Shown in pieces: positions 58,094 to 64,000 of a DNA stretch of 64,000 nt. Under the pieces are notes generated by a model. The model had not been told where the DNA came from. It did no database searches and saw only the letters and a list, made by a program, of their open reading frames with translations. The translations under genes were made by a program, and so were the position numbers. How positions within the stretch are numbered: the first letter of the stretch is position 1; each line of letters begins with the position of its first letter. The DNA lies in assembly GCA_003996215.1 (NCBI GenBank), contig QJPP01001944.1, forward strand, positions 248,001-312,000. Reading direction: 5' to 3'. Source of the stretch: Jaltomata sinuosa. Its lineage: Eukaryota; Streptophyta; Magnoliopsida; Solanales; Solanaceae.

Positions 58094-60278
58094 TGTAACA
58101 CCCCAGAATCTGAACCATCTACTGGACTATAGTCAACAGGAAAAATTTCAAAAAATTTCAAGTTCTAGGAACCACAGTTAAGATCACGGATCGTAGTATG
58201 GAACCATGGTCCGTCGTCTTAACTATAGTCCCCATTTCCATAAGACCCCTAGTCCATGCTCCACGAACCACGAGTTAGGTCACAGACCGTAGCTCAGAAC
58301 CACGGTCCATCCTATCACTCATGGTTTTCCTTTATTAGAGGACTATCAGTCCAGGGCTCAGTAACCACGGTCCGTCCTGTGGACTCCTGGAACCAGAACC
58401 TCAGAGAACCTTAGCCATTATCCCAAAAACCACGAGTTAGGTTATGGACCGTACTTCAAAAGCATGGTCCGTCCTTTGACTTGTTAAATCCTTATACCAG
58501 ACAAAAGTACCAGGAACCATGAGCCACATGACGAACCGTCATTCAGGAGTATGGTCCATCCTGTGGAGTCGTGGTTCCCTTTGATCAGAGAACCCCCAAG
58601 ACCCCTAGATAGGACCATGAATCAGTTGAAGGATCATCTTCTAGGACTATAGTCCGTCAACCAAGTCGTGATCACTGAGTTGCGATTTTTAGCAGAGTTT
58701 TTTTAAACTTCCCATGTGTATTCCAGACTTTTCCTACCTTTTTTAAAGACTAAGCTATGACGTTTTGACTACTCTAAGACTAATAGATTAGTCAACAACT
58801 ACCTAAAACCTCTATTCTCCTAAAATCATCAGACTTAGAAAGAAAAGAAACAAACGAGGCAACAATTTTCTCTCAAGAACAAGCAGAGGTCTTCTTCAAG
58901 TTCAGCCCCAAAATCCAAAGGATTCCTTCATAGTTTCTTCTCTAGGTATGTGAGATTTCTACTGGGTTCCTTTCACCTATTAGGTCCATGGAATTTAACT
59001 AGTTCTTCAGTTCTCCATGAATTTGTTCAGACCTAGGGTTCCTAAATCTTAGGAATTCATTGTAATTCAAATTCTACTGCTTATATTGATATCTATTTCA
59101 TGTTCCTTGGAGAATTAGCATAGTCCTGTATAGAACTCAGAAACCCTAGCTTGTGTAAATTTTAGTATGTTATAGATTATGCTTTCCAGGCAGATTAGTC
59201 AGACAATCATGCTTCAGGAATTCGAATGTCATATCTTTCAATATTTATATGTTGCATTCTCAGATTATATCAGTGTTTTGAGCTATGCAATACTACAGTT
59301 GCATTTTAGTGTTATATTCAGTTGAGAGTAAACTTAGCACTGAGAGGACGAAGGGATGAAGGCTCACCCGCCACTTCAGGCTAAGACCTTTAGTAGCAAT
59401 TCCTGAGTCCTAGAACTACGGCGCCATTGTAGGTTCTAAAGGGGTCACCCGTCAGATTAGGCTGACACCCTTGTCCCCTGTGGACATCAGTTTAATGGAT
59501 CCATGTCAGACTTGTTCATACCCTTGGAAAGGTATGAACACCCTTCCATCCAGGGTTATAGGTTTGGCCCATAGCTAGCTCAACTTAGGGTATGTCGATT
59601 AATAGTATCTCCTACAGTTAGACTCATGTTGCATTGACCTTATATTCAGTTATTCAGTTCATCATGTGATATATTCATGATATTGATTTGGTTAGTGCAT
59701 ATCATCTTACTTCTCAGTTTATGCTTCAGTATATATATTTTCATGTTTAGTTATTATGTTGTTCAGCTTAGTCCATATCCCACATGCTCAGTACATTCGA
59801 AGTACTGACGCATACTTTTGTGCTACATCATTTTATGATATAGGTTCAGGTACTCAGCATTCAGACTGCGCTTAGTTAGACTTCCAGTCCATACTCAACA
59901 GCTTCATTAATGAGTCCTCATAGTTCGAGGATGATAGACATGCTTTAGTTTTCAGTCTTCTTATTTTCATTTTCAGATTGTTAGAGTTAGCTGGGGGCAT
60001 GTCCTAGAAACTCATATCAGTTAGAGACTTTCATACATAGACTAGATTCAGATTGAGTTGTCAGTGTTGTTTTCAGACTTCATTATACTCTCTTATATAT
60101 TTTATATACTCAGACATTTTGGACTTTTCCCCACTTCAGATATTAAATTGTTTTTAGCTTTCGCACAGTGCATGTTTTAATTAAAATTATATCGATATGT
60201 CATGCCATGGGTTAGTTTGGGGTCACTTGTGACACTAAGTACCGTATTGCATATAGGGGGTATCCTCGGGGTATGACA
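58094..60278 (+). repeat. 3' LTR of element D (outer, complete)
   Basis: Starts TGTAACACCCCAGAATCTG and ends GGGGTATGACA; 2185 bp. It is followed by ATAGC, the target duplication. The hairpin array is at about 58180-58670. Confidence 0.92.
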
Positions 60279-60283
60279 ATAGC
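60279..60283 (+). repeat. Target-site duplication, right of element D
   Basis: ATAGC, identical to 45594-45598. After it, element C resumes in a CACTATAGCGG motif. Confidence 0.88.
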
Positions 60284-61239
60284 AGAGCCCGACCACTATA
60301 GCGGTATTCATCATCCAGCAGCCTTAAAGGGTGTAATAATGGCGCCCCTTCACCCACAATTTTGTTTTCAATATTCTAAGTTCAGATCTACACACCTAAA
60401 GTACCCTATTACTATTTTCTACAAATATTTTGGCATTATAACCCCTAAATTTTGTCCAAATCACAAATTATTCAAGAACAACCCTTCGCCTCCCACACCA
60501 TTTTTGGCCCATTTATGGCCAAAAGTTGTATAATTATTACGCTCAGGACGCTGTGGAGGCATTGTGAACGTAAGGGAAGCATCCATAAATCCTAAATCCA
60601 ACAATAATCCAACCCAAGTTCAAGTTCAAAACCCACTACAGTATATATCTCTAAATCCTTGTTTTTCTACCATAATCATGTCTAAATTTGTGCAAGAAAG
60701 CAAAGAAGTGAGTGGAAACGGTTATTACCTGAGAATTTCAACGTCGGGAGCGGAGTTATCGGGAGAAGAGAGAGTATTTGTGAAAGAAATAGAGGAGAAT
60801 GGAGTAAAAATCTGTTTCCCCTATATCGACTGTGACCAACTGCTATAACGGTTGGCACATCACTATAGTGGTACTGCTATGGCAGAATAATGTCTTCTAT
60901 AGCAGACACCAGTCAGTTTTGGGACAGAAAAAATTCTCCTGGGTCTTTTCAAATTCATCCATTTTGACATCCTATGGGGACCCAAATTTCTTGGGTACTC
61001 GGGAAGGGTTACGTCATAAATTTTGATAGCTCAAGGGAAACAATTAATTTTTCCCATCTGAAATAGGATCGTAAGTTGTCCTATTTTATCGGGTGTGACT
61101 AATTAGGGGAGGGTTTGGTATTTCACGTAGGTTCGTAAATACACGATCGCTTAGGACCATGAGGGTCCAGGGCTAGTCCTTCTCGTCTTGTTATTTTTAG
61201 AATCATTTAGGGATGAACAATAGGTAAATTGGTATCTGT
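60284..61239 (+). other. Element C internal 3' part
   Basis: An open stretch of 94 codons (60564-60848) has no recognisable domain and is present in broken form in the duplicate at 54370-54660, so it is probably chance. CTATAGCGG-like dyads are at 60290-60305 and 60830-60910. The end (GGGATGAACAATAGGTAAAT) resembles the sequence just before the 3' LTRs of A and B. Confidence 0.6.
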
Positions 61240-63565
61240 TGTAACAAATGGATCCGTCGTTATTTTAGGAATCACGATATTGCAAAGTGTCGGGAATAAT
61301 TTAAAATACATTTTGAATTAAGTGGGGTTGACGTGATGGGAAATTATAGATTTTTGAAAATCATCCGGGCTGACATCACCCCACTATAGTGGTATTTATT
61401 TCACTATAGTTCTACTGCTATGGCGGAAGGTCATCCGCTATAGTGGGATGACGGGAGGCAGTAGCCTCAGAACGCAAAATTAATAAAACACTTCTCCTCC
61501 TCAGTTGGAAAATATATGAGGATTTCTCTAAAAACCCTCTTAGGCTGCTCCAAGGCTTGGAAGCCATGAGGGTGAGGGATTTCAACTGAAAGGACGTGGA
61601 ACAATAGATTTCGGGATCGTCATCCAACCAGGAACACCTTCATGGAGTAGGAAAATGCATCATGCAACTGCTCGACATACATGTAGACTAGGTTTTCCTT
61701 ATTGAGTAGATTGATCCGTTTCTATTTCTTACTTATTGTATAGTTGAAAATGAGAATCTATGCTTAGGCTTTCGGGCATATAGTCTGGTGGACTGTAGTG
61801 TTGGTTATGTATGAAATTGGATTTTGGTTGAATCGGATTATCGTGCTATCATATTTCGGGTTGTATGTGTTATTTGAGGGTATGTTATAATAAGATAACT
61901 CGGGGACTAGAATGTCAGGAAGGTTCGGAGAACCAAAAGGGCTTGGGAAATTAAACGACTATAAAAAGGAAAGAGAATTTTCGGTGATGAATTGGTAGGA
62001 AAAAAAGGTAGACTAACTGGAATGGTTGAATTATCAATGTTAGGGAAGGACTCTCCCCATGTTGAATTTTGGTCCTAGGAGGAGGGTCAAAATGGAGTGT
62101 GCCTATTGATATGTGTTAAGGGGGTGAATTGGGCTTTGTCTTCGGACGGGATTTAAGTTGAGTTACGTACCTGGGATAATGTTAGGTGATGGTTATTGAT
62201 TTCTATTATGCATTATGCGTTCACGTACTATTCCGTAAGTAGTGTATGAGTTGCATATTTATGAAATAAATTGTGAATGTCTAGTTGTTCGTTAATCAGT
62301 CTTGTGAAATGGACTTGTTAGAAATTCGGTTGGCTCGGGTACCACGCCTGGTATGGAATTTATAATGGTTGGCTCGGGTACTACACCTGGTACAGGTTGT
62401 TTAATTTCATTGTTGCATTCTTTCAAGGGTTCCATGAGTGGACTGGGTTATGTTTCTGAACTGTGATTGTGTGCATACGGTCCTTTAGAGGCTGGGGTCT
62501 CATATTGGATTGCGAGTTTGGTCTTGGTGTAGACCAAGTTGCATGTTTAACACTTAGGTGGTTGTAGGGGATCTTTGATGATTTCGGGTTTTGTATGAAA
62601 GGGTATATGTTGTTGTCATGGAATATGTCAATGGTTGTCATCTGTTTACATGTGGTTGGTAAGATAGGAGGAAGACCGGGAGTCTAGAATTGTATGGCTA
62701 GTTAGTATTATCATGTTGGGGATTTGTCTTAGGGATCCCTGAGTTGTTCAGAATACTTGTTAGTAGTACCAAGAGCGTAATTGGTCTGGGCTAGCAGTTA
62801 CTGGGTTGTTTCTGGGTGCTTAGTTATAGGGGTCGGCTAAGGGAAATGAGTGGTAGACCAGGTCTTGGCAAGGTGACTTGGGAAGTCTAAGGGTAAGGTG
62901 AGTTGGGAAGTTTTGGGGATAAAGGTGACTCGAGAAGTCATAGGTATTGGGGGTAAAACTAGAGAAGTAGAGTTGGCAGCGAAAGAGTAGGGAGGGTTAA
63001 GGCACAATCCATAAGTAGATGGGTGTTGATAGTGGGTTTGGATAAAGGTGAATGTTGGAGGATGGGACTACATTGGTTAATTTCATGCTTTTCCCTGATT
63101 TCTTATATGATGGTATGATTGGATTTGGGTCGACTGATGATGCCTACCAGTACGTGTGTTCGTACTAATTCTACTCTTGCTATACCTTTTTGGGGTATAA
63201 TCTGATTGCAGGGTTGGTGATGTTTCATAGGTACCGGACGACGACAACCTTCAGAAGCTTCTACTCCTTGTCTCTATGGTGAGAGTTGTGTCATCTTACT
63301 TTCCTTGTATTATTCCTGTAGTAGCTCTTGTACCTGTTTAGACTAGGTCCTAGGGAGGGTGATTTAAAGTTGTAAAACTGTTTTATTGTATTCTTCCTAA
63401 AAGGGTTTCCTGAATAAAAGGTTGTAAAAGTTTTTATGTATCAAAAAGGTTTATTTTATGGTTTACTTCCTTTTACGCATTTACCTATTATACAGGTGGT
63501 GAGGGTTCATCTATCTAGGTGTATATAGTAAGCACCCACATGACTCGGTAGGTTGGGTCATGACA
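61240..63565 (+). repeat. 3' LTR of element C
   Basis: Starts TGTAACAAATGGATCC and ends GGTCATGACA. It is collinear with 40507-42991 but has only two 41 bp units (62325-62396). No primer site follows, as expected for a 3' LTR. The first 740 bp are the end of duplication unit 2. Confidence 0.85.
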
Positions 63566-64000
63566 TCATGAGGTATAAGGAGGGACATTAGAATAAAGGT
63601 GGCAGACACTAGTTGTCTGGGTTAATTGATACATGAACTGAGCTTGTCCTCTGCAGGTCATGGCTACTGGGCATTTATAATATTTATAGCATGTGTGTAT
63701 ACAATATTGATGAGTTTGATAATTTCATGAGTAAACCAGGTTATATCATTGATGTTATTTGGGGTGCATGAGTGGTTTGGGCTATTAACGTAATTGAAAT
63801 TGTGTAAGTATTTGTTGAAGTCAAATAAAAAGTATTTGTGACAAGGTTGAGTTAACTATTATTATTCATGGTATTGACTTGATGGATTGTTTGTACTTGT
63901 CATATGCTTGTCTGATTTACTTGGTTATTGTCGAGAAGAGACTAAGTGAAGGTATAACGCTAAGTGTTACATGATTGTACTTGCTTATCATATGCTGGTT
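63566..64000 (+). repeat. Probable continuation of LTR F
   Basis: Non-coding DNA starting TCATGAGGTATAAGG and carrying LTR-like phrases (GCATGAGTGGTTTGGGC) comparable to the mid-LTR of A. It is read as the right half of the LTR cut by element C, and runs off the window. No other copy is present here to confirm it. Confidence 0.4.

Larger units (their letters stand above)
45599..60278 (+). mobile_element. Element D: second Ty3/gypsy (Tekay-like) family, internally duplicated
   Basis: The 5' LTR (45599-47818) and the 3' LTR (58094-60278) are flanked by identical ATAGC, so they are the original outer ends. The 14.7 kb between them is too long for one element because of a later tandem duplication. 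The first pol copy is followed by a truncated LTR (52877-54224), a piece of element C (54225-55780) and a second partial pol copy (55781-57888). Gag-pol is in one frame with many stops. The LTRs share no obvious sequence with A/B/C. Confidence 0.88.
50535..61981 (+). repeat. Two-unit tandem duplication spanning elements D and C
   Basis: Unit 1 is 50535-55780 and unit 2 is 55781-61981. The novel junction (C into D) is at 55778-55781 with TTT shared by both parents. Unit 1 is about 0.95 kb shorter because it lost the bases matching 59439-60421. Both units include D RT end, RNase H, integrase, LTR, C internal DNA and about 740 bp of C LTR. Confidence 0.85.
40507..63565 (+). mobile_element. Element C: non-autonomous LTR retrotransposon carrying an antisense gene, split by element D
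   Basis: The 5' LTR (40507-42991), tRNA-Met primer site (42994), internal sequence (43007-45598 and 60284-61239) and 3' LTR (61240-63565) make an element of about 8.4 kb once D is removed. No gag, RT or integrase is present. The internal part instead has a reverse-strand gene remnant (44270-45420). LTR layout, palindromes and 41 bp repeats match A/B, so A/B proteins probably moved it. Flanks are TCGGG (left) and TCATG (right), which is not a clean duplication. The pairing rests on LTR similarity and collinearity. Confidence 0.75.

Noticed and set aside
60564..60848. 94-codon open frame in the right part of element C, possible gene
   Set aside because: No recognisable domain. The duplicated copy at about 54370-54660 has stops and changes in this frame, and the region is internal LTR-element DNA. 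Treated as chance.

Overview
The window is plant nuclear DNA, almost certainly from a solanaceous species. The evidence is Tekay-type Ty3/gypsy chromoviruses with C-terminal chromodomains, caulimovirid-type endogenous pararetrovirus (EPRV) sequence of the kind common in Solanum and Nicotiana, a Ty1/copia element and GAGCMTGTTTGGCC-ended miniature transposons. Genus is not resolved. I see no intact gene and no recognisable host gene. Nearly everything is layered, decayed mobile DNA, as expected of pericentromeric or other repeat-rich heterochromatin. The only long single-copy-looking stretch is about 34.2-38.9 kb.

Left part (1-25.4 kb): two truncated EPRV segments lie head to head (copy 1, minus, 5497-8893; copy 2, plus, 8894-10563 continued at 20667-25370). 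Element A (Tekay-like gypsy; only its 3' half and 3' LTR are in the window) sits in copy 1. Element B, a full-length 10.1 kb member of the same family (10564-20661), sits in copy 2 and is flanked by CAGCA/CAACA. Removing B restores collinearity of copy 2 with copy 1.

Middle part (25.4-40.5 kb): a minus-strand fragment of an A/B-type LTR plus leader (25377-28738) is followed by a minus-strand Ty1/copia element with a largely deleted gag and no recognisable 3' LTR (about 29260-34155). Then come AT-rich DNA with a 1.04 kb TTA-flanked MITE-like element (34810-35845), a small copia-like LTR (38934-39231) and the start of another long LTR, F (39319-40506).

Right part (40.5-64 kb) is a nest. LTR F appears to be interrupted by element C (40507-63565), a non-autonomous LTR element with A/B-like LTRs and no gag-pol. 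On its antisense strand C carries a decayed gene resembling the putative plant transposon protein domain. C is interrupted by element D (45599-60278, flanked by ATAGC on both sides), a second Tekay-like gypsy family. A later tandem duplication (breakpoints near 50535 in D and 61981 in C) duplicated D pol, the D 3' LTR, C internal sequence and part of the C LTR. The left copy then lost about 983 bp. Both junctions show short microhomology.

The gag-pol polyproteins of A, B and D would have supplied capsid, protease, reverse transcriptase/RNase H and chromodomain integrase. C shares LTR architecture and primer site with A/B and was probably mobilised by them. All coding regions carry stops, frameshifts or deletions. 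The most unusual structures are the roughly 100 bp hairpin array in the D LTRs, the CCGCTATAGCGG palindromes and 41 bp repeats in the A/B/C LTRs, the antisense gene in C, and the two-step duplication/deletion history.
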